A DNA stretch of 64,000 bases from RGIG5612 sp045601405 (GTDB lineage Bacteria; Bacillota; Clostridia; Lachnospirales; Lachnospiraceae): positions 47,527 to 111,526 of the forward strand of contig JAZRZO010000061.1 of the NCBI GenBank assembly GCA_045601405.1, in the 5' to 3' direction. Position 1 is the stretch's first letter. Every line of letters starts with the position of its first letter. Below are positions 1 through 7,742 of the stretch, piece by piece. Made by a program: the position numbers and the translations under genes. Under the pieces are notes generated by a model, which ran no database searches, was not told the DNA's origin, and worked only from the letters and a program-made list of their open reading frames with translations.

Positions 1-126
1 CGTATCAAGAGGCGGTATGCGTTCCGGTACATAAAGGCCCCCGTCATCCGCAAGGCCTTTAAGTATTGCCTCCGATGCCGTTATAAGCTCACCGTTTCCC
101 CTTGTGCTTTTATATTTTATATCCAT
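1..126 (-). CDS. thrC: Threonine synthase, N-terminal part (runs off the window)
   Basis: The 42 codons read here begin MDIKYKSTRGNGELITASEA and continue with ILKGLADDGGLYVPE, the typical N-terminus of PLP-dependent threonine synthase, which converts O-phosphohomoserine to threonine. The active-site lysine and PLP-binding region lie beyond base 1. A GGGGGAAATC stretch precedes the ATG. It is the last gene seen downstream of mogA, 40 bp away. The other threonine-pathway genes (hom, lysC and the apgM homologue) are some 50 kb away near the other side of the window, so the pathway is split. Confidence is high for the family, although only the start is visible. Confidence 0.85.
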   Translation of the reverse strand, partial: MDIKYKSTRGNGELITASEAILKGLADDGGLYVPERIPPLDT

Positions 127-166
127 GATTTCCCCCGGTTTCTTATTGTTTGTGCAAAGAAGCGCC

Positions 167-658
167 TTACTGCTTAACCGCGCACTCCGAATCCTCGCCT
201 AAAAGTATCTGTATTCCGTGTTTAAGCGGAGAGATGACCGCTTCAAGATTTTCAACAGCCGCCTTGGGGCTCCCCGGAAGAGTTATGATCACCGAGTTCC
301 CGGTTATGCCGGCATTAGACCTGGAAAGCCATGCCCTGTCGGTTATCCGGCTGCTCGCAAGACGCATTGCCTCTCCAAAGCCCGGTATCATCCTTTCGCA
401 TACATTTTTGCAAGCCTCAGGAGTTACATCCCTCCGTGAAAAGCCTGTCCCTCCGGTAGTGACTATAAGAGTGATGTACTTATCAGCAAGTTTCCTCATT
501 TCAGCTTCGATCAGCTCCTGCTCATCAGGAATGATCCCGGTATGAACTATTTCATATCCGTTTTCCTCCAGAAATGCCGCAACCTTCGGTCCCGACTCAT
601 CTTTTCTCTCTCCCCTGCTGCCTTTATCACTTATCGTTAGCACCGCTGCCTTGTACAT
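167..658 (-). CDS. mogA: MogA/MoaB-family molybdopterin adenylyltransferase
   Basis: A 163-residue cytoplasmic protein of the MogA/MoaB family, which adenylylates molybdopterin before molybdate insertion. The TTGGTGF motif near residue 70 and the LPGSPKA motif near residue 130 are the family's MPT-binding signatures. I chose the ATG at 658 (MYKAAVLTIS) because GGAGGAG lies just before it; the frame stays open six codons further upstream, but that start would place the Shine-Dalgarno inside the gene. It follows modC after a 152-bp gap that holds a dispersed repeat, and belongs with the Mo regulon. MogA and MoaB cannot be separated confidently by eye. Confidence 0.85.
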   Translation of the reverse strand: MYKAAVLTISDKGSRGERKDESGPKVAAFLEENGYEIVHTGIIPDEQELIEAEMRKLADKYITLIVTTGGTGFSRRDVTPEACKNVCERMIPGFGEAMRLASSRITDRAWLSRSNAGITGNSVIITLPGSPKAAVENLEAVISPLKHGIQILLGEDSECAVKQ

Positions 659-744
659 TATCTCCTCCGCTTGCATTTTACATCAACTAAAATATTTAAC
701 CACATCATTAAATATAATGCTACCGTTATTTTAAAATGTGCCGC

Positions 745-804
745 TCCCCCTCATCCGTCGCCTCCGGCGCCACCTTCCCCCGGGAGAGGGGGAAGGCCAT
801 TGCG
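745..804. repeat. Dispersed GC-rich palindromic repeat, type A copy
   Basis: A CTCATCCGTCGCC segment is followed by GGCGCCACC and a CTTCCCCC/GGGGGAAG palindrome. Close relatives occur at 5612, 37703, 52913 and 58915. This copy starts about 7 bp past the modC stop codon. Confidence 0.7.
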
Positions 805-810
805 TTGGAT

Positions 811-1860
811 TTATTTCAACAAAAGGATCTTGTCCGCCGGCAGTATGATATTCAGCTTCTTCGCCCGAAGCTGCTCCCACCGGTTTTTCTTAAGATCGAT
901 CAGAATATATTTCTCCGAGCGCACACCCTCAGGGCGCAGCATCACAGAATAAGAAAACGGATTTTCAATCTCACCCGTCACATCACAGACAAAAGCATTG
1001 GCATCATCTGCCCCGCCTTCATTGATCATAACATCATGCATCCTTATCCCCGCAAAGGCCACATCATCATCAACAGGGCCGCAGCAAAGCTCCATGCCCC
1101 ATTCCTGAGCCAGTATCCTGTTTTCTGAAAGCCTTACCGCCGATGAGATATTCTTACATCCGGTAAGAACAGCTCCGCCCGCGGTAACAGGTCCGTCAAA
1201 GACATCATGCTTGTCACCGATCGTCATCAGCCGCCCGTTCTCCATAACAGCTATCCTGTTTGAAAGCCTGAAGACCTCATCCCTGTCATGAGAAACAAGG
1301 ATAGCAGTCTTTGTAAACTCCCTGATCACCTTATCCACCTGTCTTTCGGTATGGAATCTCAGGTGCGCATCAAGCGCGGAAAACGGCTCGTCCAGAAGAA
1401 GCACCTCCGGCTCATTAACAAGTATCCTTGCCAGGGCGCATCGCTGCTGCTGCCCGCCGGAAAGCTGCGCAGGTTTCTTATCCTCACAGCCTGTAAGATG
1501 AAGCCTTTCGATCATCGCCGCCGTCTTCGCTTTTTTTATCCTTCTGTCCTTTTCTCTTACGCCGTGGCAGATGTTCTGATACGCAGTCATGTTCGGAAAC
1601 AGAGCGTATTGCTGAAACAGATATCCCACCATCCGTTCCTGCGGCTTAATATCTATCCCCTTCACGGAATCAAAAAGAACACGTCCGTCAAATTCTATAC
1701 GTCCTCTGTCCGGCTTTTCGATCCCCGCTATACACTTTAAGGTCAAACTCTTTCCGCAGCCGGATGCGCCGAGGATAGCAAGCATCTCGTCCTCCGCCAC
1801 AAAATTCACATCAAGGTGAAACCGGCCGTATGTTTTTTCTATTTCGACCCTTAATGCCAT
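811..1860 (-). CDS. modC: Molybdate ABC transporter ATP-binding protein
   Basis: A 349-residue ABC ATPase that powers molybdate import with ModB and ModA. Walker A is GASGCGKS (about residues 32-39), the Q-loop lies in YLFQQYALFPNM, the signature is LSGGQQQR and Walker B is VLLLDEP followed by the SALD D-loop. The switch histidine is in LVSHDRDE. About 110 residues follow the nucleotide-binding domain and correspond to the regulatory C-terminal region of ModC-type ATPases, though a clear TOBE motif is hard to see. Its ATG directly abuts the modB stop codon, which implies translational coupling. The assignment to molybdate rests mostly on the moa/mob neighbours. Confidence 0.9.
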   Translation of the reverse strand: MALRVEIEKTYGRFHLDVNFVAEDEMLAILGASGCGKSLTLKCIAGIEKPDRGRIEFDGRVLFDSVKGIDIKPQERMVGYLFQQYALFPNMTAYQNICHGVREKDRRIKKAKTAAMIERLHLTGCEDKKPAQLSGGQQQRCALARILVNEPEVLLLDEPFSALDAHLRFHTERQVDKVIREFTKTAILVSHDRDEVFRLSNRIAVMENGRLMTIGDKHDVFDGPVTAGGAVLTGCKNISSAVRLSENRILAQEWGMELCCGPVDDDVAFAGIRMHDVMINEGGADDANAFVCDVTGEIENPFSYSVMLRPEGVRSEKYILIDLKKNRWEQLRAKKLNIILPADKILLLK

Positions 1861-2544
1861 TTACACCTGCTCCCTGACTGCCGTCTTATTTTTCTCCCGC
1901 TTTTCTATAAAATTGATCGCCAGCAGAACCACTGCCGATATCGCTATGTTGAGCAAAACCCACTTAAACGCCTCCGCGTTCTGATCATTCTTCCACAACG
2001 CGTAGACAGTAGTTGAAATAGTAGCGGTATGCCCGGGTATATATCCCGCTATCATACTTGTAGCGCCATACTCACCCAGCGCCCTTGCGAACGCCAGCAC
2101 ACAACCGGCTATTATCCCCTGTCTGCAGAACGGAACCTTGATACGCCAGAAAATAAACGGATTGGATAGCCCGAGGGTCTGGGCCGAATACATCAGCGTA
2201 TTGTCAAAAGACTCGAAAGTTCCCCTTGTCGTCCTGTACATCAGAGGAAATATAACAACCACCGTCGCGATTATCGCGGACCACCAGGTCATGGGGATGG
2301 TAAACCCAAAGGTATCCAGCAAAAATTTTCCGATAGGCCTTCTTGGCCCTATCAGCATCAGAAGAATATAGCCTACAACCGTTGGCGGAAGCACCAGCGG
2401 CAGAGTGAGTATCACATCCAGCACTCCCTTGAGTATCCTTGGAAGCTTTGCGATATAGTGGGCGAAGAACAGTCCCAGAAAAAATACCAGGACTGTACTT
2501 ATCGCCGCTATCCTAAGAGAGTTTAATAATGGAAAAAGGTTCAT
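1861..2544 (-). CDS. modB: Molybdate ABC transporter permease
   Basis: A 227-residue integral membrane protein with about five or six transmembrane segments. The cytoplasmic EAA-type loop that docks with ModC is visible (SAQTLGLSNPFIFWRIKVP, then ARALGEYGA). The PLVLPPTVVGY stretch is typical of ModB and CysT/W-type permeases. It starts one base after the modA stop codon and ends against the modC start, so modA-modB-modC is a compact unit. Sulfate permeases are similar, but moaA, moaC and mobB upstream favour molybdate or tungstate. Confidence 0.9.
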   Translation of the reverse strand: MNLFPLLNSLRIAAISTVLVFFLGLFFAHYIAKLPRILKGVLDVILTLPLVLPPTVVGYILLMLIGPRRPIGKFLLDTFGFTIPMTWWSAIIATVVVIFPLMYRTTRGTFESFDNTLMYSAQTLGLSNPFIFWRIKVPFCRQGIIAGCVLAFARALGEYGATSMIAGYIPGHTATISTTVYALWKNDQNAEAFKWVLLNIAISAVVLLAINFIEKREKNKTAVREQV

Positions 2545-2545
2545 T

Positions 2546-3409
2546 TTACTTTAATGCCGTAAAGCCTACTCCTTCAAATGCCTTCCTTGCCGTATCTGTC
2601 TGCAGAAACTCCAGAAAAGCCTTAGCTGCCTCCGCATTCTTTCCTGTCTTTATCAGCGCGGCAGGATATATAACTTTGCCGCCCGTCATCTCTTCCGTCG
2701 CGGTATCAACTGCTTCAAGCTGCGCAGAATATGCGTCAGAAGCGTAAATGATCCCGGCCAGCGCAACAGCCTCCTTCACCGCGGAGGTCACGCCCTTTAC
2801 GTCCTCACCGTATGTTATCTTTCCTGCAGACGCAAGAGCCTGCTCATCCAATCCTAAAGCTTCAAAAATCTTCTGTGTATAAGCTCCCACCGGAACAGAA
2901 CCACCACCCATCGCAAATATAAATCCATCTGTCTCAAACGCTGCCTTAAGATCGTTAAAGGATGATATATCCGCCGGGTTTCCATCAGGAACCGCCAGAA
3001 CGCATTTATTTTCGAGCAGGTCTATCCTCGTTCCCTGCACAACATAATCAAGCCCTTCCGTATTAACCTCGCTTCCTGCAGTCTCATCAAGCTGGTCCAT
3101 CTGCTTCTTCGCTGCCGGAATGAACAGGTCGCATTCCGCATCCTCAGCTATCGCCTTTTCCATATCTCCTGAAGAGCCAAAATTTGCTGTGACCTCAACG
3201 CCGGGATTTTCCTTTTCAAATTCCGCTATTATCTTTTCCAGTGATTCTGCAAGAGATGCCGCAGCATAAACTATAATCTCTCCTTCCGCCTTCCGGCCGG
3301 GATCAGCCAATCCGGACTGAGATTCCTTGCTTTTTTCTGTCCCGGCGCATGCTGCCAGCAAAGACGCGCACAGCACCACGGAGATCATCATACTGATCGT
3401 CTTCTTCAT
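2546..3409 (-). CDS. modA: Molybdate-binding lipoprotein
   Basis: A 287-residue solute-binding lipoprotein. The N-terminus has a lipoprotein signal peptide ending LLAAC, so residue 21 is the likely lipidated cysteine. The mature part starts with IIVYAAASLAESLEKI, the ModA oxyanion-binding opening, followed by NFGSSGDMEKAI. It should capture molybdate or tungstate outside the membrane and deliver it to ModBC. It lies 74 bp after moaC and one base before modB. Confidence 0.92.
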   Translation of the reverse strand: MKKTISMMISVVLCASLLAACAGTEKSKESQSGLADPGRKAEGEIIVYAAASLAESLEKIIAEFEKENPGVEVTANFGSSGDMEKAIAEDAECDLFIPAAKKQMDQLDETAGSEVNTEGLDYVVQGTRIDLLENKCVLAVPDGNPADISSFNDLKAAFETDGFIFAMGGGSVPVGAYTQKIFEALGLDEQALASAGKITYGEDVKGVTSAVKEAVALAGIIYASDAYSAQLEAVDTATEEMTGGKVIYPAALIKTGKNAEAAKAFLEFLQTDTARKAFEGVGFTALK

Positions 3410-3483
3410 GTCTTTCTCCTATATCATATTATTTTGGTTTACTTATATATTCACCGGAACGCGCTCTTTTTCCGAAAAATATC

Positions 3484-3960
3484 CTACTGCTTTGCTATAA
3501 AATGGCCGCTTTTTCCGCCATCCTTTTCCAAAAGCCGCACACCCTCTATCCTTATATCTCTCTGCACGGCCTTACACATATCATATACCGTGAGTGCCGC
3601 CACGGAAGCGGCACAGAGCGCCTCCATTTCCACACCCGTCTGCCCGGCGCACCTTGCCTTTGCGTATATCCTTATGATGTGCTCCTTTTCATCCATCTCA
3701 AAATTGATATCCATCCCGGTTATATTTATGGGATGGCACATAGGTATTATCTCCGGGGTCTTTTTGGCAGCCATTATCCCCGCCACCTGAGAAACCGCGA
3801 GTACATCCCCCTTTTTTATGTGACCTTCCGCTATCAGATCGTAGGTGTCCTTATTAACATGAACCTCAGCATATGCAACGGCAAATCTTTCGGTGATATC
3901 CTTTGCGGAAACATCCACCATTCTCGCCCTGTTCTGTTCATTGAAATGTGTCAGTTCCAT
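3484..3960 (-). CDS. moaC: Cyclic pyranopterin monophosphate synthase
   Basis: A 158-residue protein with the complete MoaC signature: MVDVSAKD, AGIMAAKKTPEIIPMCHP, then GVEMEALCAASVAALTVYDMCKA. It converts the MoaA product (3',8-cyclo-7,8-dihydro-GTP) to cyclic pyranopterin monophosphate, the second half of the first step of molybdenum cofactor synthesis. It is of full length. It starts one base after moaA and is followed by modA, so synthesis of the cofactor and uptake of its metal are on one transcript. Confidence 0.95.
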   Translation of the reverse strand: MELTHFNEQNRARMVDVSAKDITERFAVAYAEVHVNKDTYDLIAEGHIKKGDVLAVSQVAGIMAAKKTPEIIPMCHPINITGMDINFEMDEKEHIIRIYAKARCAGQTGVEMEALCAASVAALTVYDMCKAVQRDIRIEGVRLLEKDGGKSGHFIAKQ

Positions 3961-3961
3961 C

Positions 3962-4921
3962 TTATCCTCCTATCTGATTCATGTTCCGCATTGAACTGCT
4001 TGGATTATCATAGGCAATATCATAGCCGTCCGGCTTACCCTTTATCTCTCTGATTATCGCTTCCCTAAGCTCGTCGCCCTTAAGACCCTTTATCAGAGTC
4101 TCCTTTCCGGAATGCAGGCACGCTTTAAGCTTTCCGTCCGCCGTAAGGCGCAGTCTGTTGCACTCGGAACAGAAATGGTGATTCACCGGACTGATAAGCC
4201 CCACACAACCTGAATACCCCTCAACCCTGTATAGTCTTGCCACTCCAGAACTTCCGATATATCTGAGCCTTTCATCCTTTTCCAGAACAGTCTCATTCGG
4301 TATAAAACAGCTCTTTTCCCATTTAGCCGCCTCACCTATCGGCATAAGCTCTATAAACCTTACCTGATAATCATTGTCCCGAGTGAGCTCTATCATGTCA
4401 TTTATCTCGTCGTCGTTATATCCGCCGATAAGTACAACGTTAAGCTTGATATTGTTAAAACCGGCCTGTTTTGCCGCCTCGATCCCCGCAAAGACTTCAT
4501 CTGCAGACGCGCCCTGCGATGCGCACCTTGTAATCTTTTTATATTTTTCGTTTTGCAGGGTATCAACAGAGATGTTAAGCCTGTCCACTCCGGCAGCCTT
4601 TAAGTCCTTCGCGTATTTAGCAAGAATCGTCCCGTTTGTGGTAAGGCAGAGCTCCTTTATCCCTTCTATCCGCGAGATCCTTTCGCAGATATCAAGGATC
4701 CCGTTTCTTACCAGCGGTTCACCCCCTGTAAGCCTCACCTTGCGTATCCCTGCTTCAGCGCATGCGACCACTATCTCCTCGATCTCTTCAATGCTCAGTA
4801 TTTTTTCATGTGCGAACTTTTCCACGCCTTTCTCCGGCATACAATATGTGCACCTGAGATTGCAAAGATCCGTTACTGATATCCGCAGATAATTTATATC
4901 TCTGTTATAGCTGTCCCTCAT
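3962..4921 (-). CDS. moaA: GTP 3',8-cyclase, radical SAM enzyme
   Basis: A 319-residue radical SAM protein. The N-terminal [4Fe-4S] cluster motif CNLRCTYC is near residue 20, the SAM-binding GGEP follows near residue 66, and the C-terminal cluster cysteines are in FCSECNRLRL and LKACLHS. The protein ends in Gly-Gly, the conserved MoaA tail that reaches the active site. It makes 3',8-cyclo-7,8-dihydro-GTP from GTP. Its start overlaps the mobB stop by one base (TAATG), which suggests coupled translation. Confidence 0.95.
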   Translation of the reverse strand: MRDSYNRDINYLRISVTDLCNLRCTYCMPEKGVEKFAHEKILSIEEIEEIVVACAEAGIRKVRLTGGEPLVRNGILDICERISRIEGIKELCLTTNGTILAKYAKDLKAAGVDRLNISVDTLQNEKYKKITRCASQGASADEVFAGIEAAKQAGFNNIKLNVVLIGGYNDDEINDMIELTRDNDYQVRFIELMPIGEAAKWEKSCFIPNETVLEKDERLRYIGSSGVARLYRVEGYSGCVGLISPVNHHFCSECNRLRLTADGKLKACLHSGKETLIKGLKGDELREAIIREIKGKPDGYDIAYDNPSSSMRNMNQIGG

Positions 4922-5451
4922 TATCTCTCCCTGTCAGAAAGGCCCGGTATTGCTGCACTGCCGTTTATTATGAGCTCCGCCACCTGTTCAACATCATCCA
5001 GACCGAATTTTTTTATATGCTCCACATCCTCATCCGTCACAACCGCTGCAAGCTCACCAAGCGGAAGAGAAAAGCCCTTTCCCGTTTCCTTTCTGCTTAT
5101 TCCTATCTTGGGAAGGTCTGACATCCTGTACCCCTCAACGATCACCACATCAATGTCCGCCGGAACCATGGCTATTATTTCCTCTACAGGAGGACAGCTT
5201 TCATTTCTTTGTATCACCGCTGTCTTTGTGTCAGAGCAGATAGCAACCATGTCGCTGCCTGCTTCATAGAACCTGTAGGTATCCTTTCCTTCCCGGTCCA
5301 TCTGAAAATTGTGCGCGTCATGCTTGATAACGGCAACCTTAAAACCGTGCCGTTTTAAAACAGTAATAAGTTTTTCTATGAATGTGGTCTTTCCCGAACC
5401 GGAAAAACCAACAAAAGAACATATTCTTTTGTCCTGAGATCTAAAACACAT
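4921..5451 (-). CDS. mobB: Molybdopterin-guanine dinucleotide biosynthesis adaptor MobB
   Basis: A 176-residue P-loop GTPase-like protein. The P-loop is GFSGSGKT near residue 14, and IKHDAHNFQMD and VIVEGYR match MobB. MobB helps attach GMP to molybdopterin; no mobA is in the window. I chose the ATG at 5451 because AAGGAG lies six bases before it. An in-frame extension to 5499 would run into the structured leader. It is the first gene of the Mo operon. The leader can pair with the Shine-Dalgarno, so translation may be controlled. Confidence 0.9.
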   Translation of the reverse strand: MCFRSQDKRICSFVGFSGSGKTTFIEKLITVLKRHGFKVAVIKHDAHNFQMDREGKDTYRFYEAGSDMVAICSDTKTAVIQRNESCPPVEEIIAMVPADIDVVIVEGYRMSDLPKIGISRKETGKGFSLPLGELAAVVTDEDVEHIKKFGLDDVEQVAELIINGSAAIPGLSDRER

Positions 5452-5461
5452 ATGCAACTCC

Positions 5462-5557
5462 TTTTCAAACACGGAAGGCGCCCGCATTTCTTTGGACACC
5501 CCGTCCTGCAGACCATGGCCAATGACTTTAGGTCAAAACAGGATCGGAGAATTAATT
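5462..5557 (-). promoter_or_regulatory. Structured 5' leader of the Mo operon, candidate Moco-type riboswitch
   Basis: Read on the minus strand, the roughly 105-nt leader between promoter and mobB can form nested helices: CCTG (5542-5539) with CAGG (5508-5505), GACC (5534-5531) with GGTC (5514-5511), and GGTGTCC (5500-5494) with GGGCGCC (5483-5477). A CCTT at 5478-5475 can pair with the AAGG of the mobB ribosome site. The position, size and operon content are those expected of a molybdenum cofactor riboswitch. I could not align it to the family consensus, so the family call is inference. Confidence 0.5.
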
Positions 5558-5563
5558 TTCATT

Positions 5564-5592
5564 AAAATATCATTTTTGCAAACCTATGTCAA
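5564..5592 (-). promoter_or_regulatory. Sigma-70 promoter of the Mo operon
   Basis: TTGACA (5592-5587) and TATTTT (5569-5564) are separated by exactly 17 bases. A transcript would start near 5557 and run through the structured leader into mobB. Confidence 0.65.
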
Positions 5593-5611
5593 CGGGAAAT
5601 GGAAATCTGCG

Positions 5612-5750
5612 TCCCCTCATCCGTCTGCCTGCAACAGCCACCTTCCCCCGGAGGGGGGGAAGGCAAACATCCCGCCGAAGCTGCATATATATCGGAGTGT
5701 AACTAACCCGGCAATCGTCACACGAAGATATATATACTGCAAGGCGGGAT
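5612..5750. repeat. Composite dispersed repeat: type A followed by type B hairpin
   Basis: The type A part (5612-5665) carries CCCTCATCCGTC and a CTTCCCCCGGAGGGGGGAAG palindrome. The type B part (5669-5750) is a long imperfect inverted repeat running from CCCGCC to GGCGGG, with a conserved centre TAACCCGGCAATC. It lies 27 bp past the icd stop codon, so its hairpin could also form the 3' end of that message. Confidence 0.75.
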
Positions 5751-5777
5751 GTTATGATCAAACTTCCCGGTTCCCGG

Positions 5778-7337
5778 TCAGCTTTCCAGTCTTTCCCTTA
5801 CAGCATCAATAAACTCCTCAGTATTAAGCACAGTTACATCCTTAAGAGAAGTAATAAGGGAAAGGTCCTTCGTCATCCTTCCGCTTTCAATAGTCGAAAC
5901 AACAGCCCCCTCAAGATATTCCGCAAAATCACAGAGCGCGTCATTGCCGTCAAACTGTCCGCGTTTTTTCAGCGCGCCTGTCCAGGCAAAGATCGTCGCA
6001 ACAGAGTTAGTTGATGTTTCTTCACCCTTGAGGTGCTTGTAATAGTGGCGCTGCACCGTCCCGTGCGCAGCCTCAAATTCATAATAGCCCTCAGGAGAGA
6101 CAAGAACAGATGTCATCATAGCAAGGGCTCCAAACGCCGTTGCCACCATATCACTCATAACATCGCCGTCATAATTCTTGCAAGCCCATATAAATCCGCC
6201 TTCGCTCTTGACCACCCTTGCCACAGCGTCGTCGATAAGAGTATAAAAATATTCCAGACCCTTTTCTTCAAATCTGTCCTTATATTCCTTATCAAATATT
6301 TCCTGAAAAACATCCTTGAAATGGTGGTCATATATCTTTGAGATGGTATCCTTTGCGGAAAACCACAGACTCTGGCCGCTCTCTATCGCATAGTTAAAAC
6401 AGCTTCTCGCAAAACTTTCTATAGACGAGTCCAGATTATGCTGCCCCTGAAGTATCCCGGAACTTTGGAAATCCTTTATAAGCTTTCTCTCTTCCCTTCC
6501 GTCCTCGTATGTGAATACCAGCTCAGCCTTTCCGCTTCCCTCAATCCTCATTTCAGACGCGCTGTAGAGATCGCCATAGGCATGTCTGGCAATGGTTATC
6601 GGTTTTTTCCACGTTTTAACATACGGGTCTATCCCCTTAACCATTATAGGCGCGCGAAAAACAGTTCCGTCAAGCATAGCCCTTATAGTACCGTTGGGGC
6701 TTTTGTACATCTCTTTAAGAGAATATTCCTCAACCCTTGCTTTATTGGGTGTTATCGTCGCGCATTTTACGCCAACCCCGTACTTTTTCACAGCTTCCGC
6801 CGCGTCCCTTGTCACCCGATCCGATGTTTCATCCCTGTGCGCGAGACCAAGATCATAATATTCAGTCTTAAGCTCCACATACGGAAGAATGAGCTTATCC
6901 TTTATCATCTGCCAGATGATACGTGTCATCTCATCCCCGTCCATCTCAACAATGGGGACATCCATCCTTATCTTTTCACTCAGTACGGGTTTATTTCTCA
7001 CAGGTGAAGAAGCCGAGCCCCCGTCACTGCCCGTTAAGATGTCAGCTGCCGCGTCCTCGTCTCCATAAAGACGGCTCTGGTCAACACACCATACACCATT
7101 CTGGAATTTCGTAACGATCCCCCGGTCCTGCAGGGTCTTGAGCACCTTGGCTATAGTTGCCTCCGAACAGCCCATATCATAAGCAATACGCTTATAGGTT
7201 CCTATATAAAGATTTGTCTGCGGGTCTGTTTTCGTCAGGATATACATGAAGATCTCAATCTGACGTCTGTCTTTGATACCAAGACTTTTGAGCTGCCTGA
7301 TAAAAGAGCTTTCCTCTTTGCGTTTTTTTCTGGCCAT
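5778..7337 (-). CDS. icd: RepL-like winged-helix domain fused to NADP-isocitrate dehydrogenase
   Basis: A 519-residue two-domain protein in one uninterrupted frame. Residues about 1-95 look like the winged-helix domain of Firmicute plasmid RepL proteins (NLYIGTYKRIAYDMGCSEA followed by TIAKVLKTLQDRG). Residues about 122-519 are a full eukaryotic-type NADP-dependent isocitrate dehydrogenase (MDGDEMTRIIW, SPNGTIRAMLDGTVFRAPI, EAAHGTVQRHY), which makes 2-oxoglutarate for glutamate synthesis. The ATG has AGGAGG seven bases upstream. The internal ATG at MDVPIVEMDG lacks a well-spaced ribosome site, so the fusion is probably translated as such. The start lies about 20 bp after the RNase P RNA. A DNA- or RNA-binding role for the first domain is inference. 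Confidence 0.9.
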   Translation of the reverse strand: MARKKRKEESSFIRQLKSLGIKDRRQIEIFMYILTKTDPQTNLYIGTYKRIAYDMGCSEATIAKVLKTLQDRGIVTKFQNGVWCVDQSRLYGDEDAAADILTGSDGGSASSPVRNKPVLSEKIRMDVPIVEMDGDEMTRIIWQMIKDKLILPYVELKTEYYDLGLAHRDETSDRVTRDAAEAVKKYGVGVKCATITPNKARVEEYSLKEMYKSPNGTIRAMLDGTVFRAPIMVKGIDPYVKTWKKPITIARHAYGDLYSASEMRIEGSGKAELVFTYEDGREERKLIKDFQSSGILQGQHNLDSSIESFARSCFNYAIESGQSLWFSAKDTISKIYDHHFKDVFQEIFDKEYKDRFEEKGLEYFYTLIDDAVARVVKSEGGFIWACKNYDGDVMSDMVATAFGALAMMTSVLVSPEGYYEFEAAHGTVQRHYYKHLKGEETSTNSVATIFAWTGALKKRGQFDGNDALCDFAEYLEGAVVSTIESGRMTKDLSLITSLKDVTVLNTEEFIDAVRERLES

Positions 7338-7356
7338 TTGTATTCCTCCTCATATT

Positions 7357-7697
7357 TCGAGTGAGCCTGTAAGCCGGGTTCTGTCGTGGATGACTATCTA
7401 TCTTGTTTTACCGTCACCGGCAAAATCTTTGCGACCTACCCGAAAGCTCAGACGGGCCGCCCTTTGCACTTTCTGCTTGGTCTTGCTTCGGATGGAGTTT
7501 ACATTCGCCCTTGCCGTTACCGTCAAGGCGGTAGTCTCTTACACTGCCATTTCACCCTTACCTCTTTCGAGGCGGTATAATTTCTGTTGCACTTGTCCTG
7601 GGGTCGCCCCCGCCAGACGTTATCTGGCATCCTGCCCTATGAAGCCCGGACTTTCCTCACACTGAAAATTCAGAGCGCAGTCATCCGGCTCACTCAT
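7357..7697 (-). ncRNA. rnpB: RNase P RNA
   Basis: The minus strand reads as a complete bacterial RNase P RNA. The terminal P1 helix pairs GAGTGAGCC (7695-7687) with GGCTCACTC (7367-7359). The conserved GAGGAAAGTCCGGGC lies near the 5' end and ACAGAACCCGGCTTAC near the 3' end, and the GGTAAGGGTGAAA core is present. Its length is about 340 nt. It is the ribozyme that matures tRNA 5' ends. It has its own promoter but no visible terminator before icd. Confidence 0.93.
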
Positions 7698-7701
7698 GTA
7701 T

Positions 7702-7730
7702 ATACTAACCACAAATTAAAGTAATTGCAA
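7702..7730 (-). promoter_or_regulatory. Promoter of rnpB
   Basis: TTGCAA (7730-7725) and TAGTAT (7707-7702) are separated by 17 bases. The implied start is about 7697, exactly where the RNA should begin. Confidence 0.65.
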
Positions 7731-7742
7731 CAAAAAACAACC

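Noticed and set aside
671..1128. Plus-strand frames over the modC gene and repeat
   Set aside because: They are shadows of minus-strand genes, with no ribosome sites and no family resemblance; the same applies to other plus-strand frames opposite core genes.
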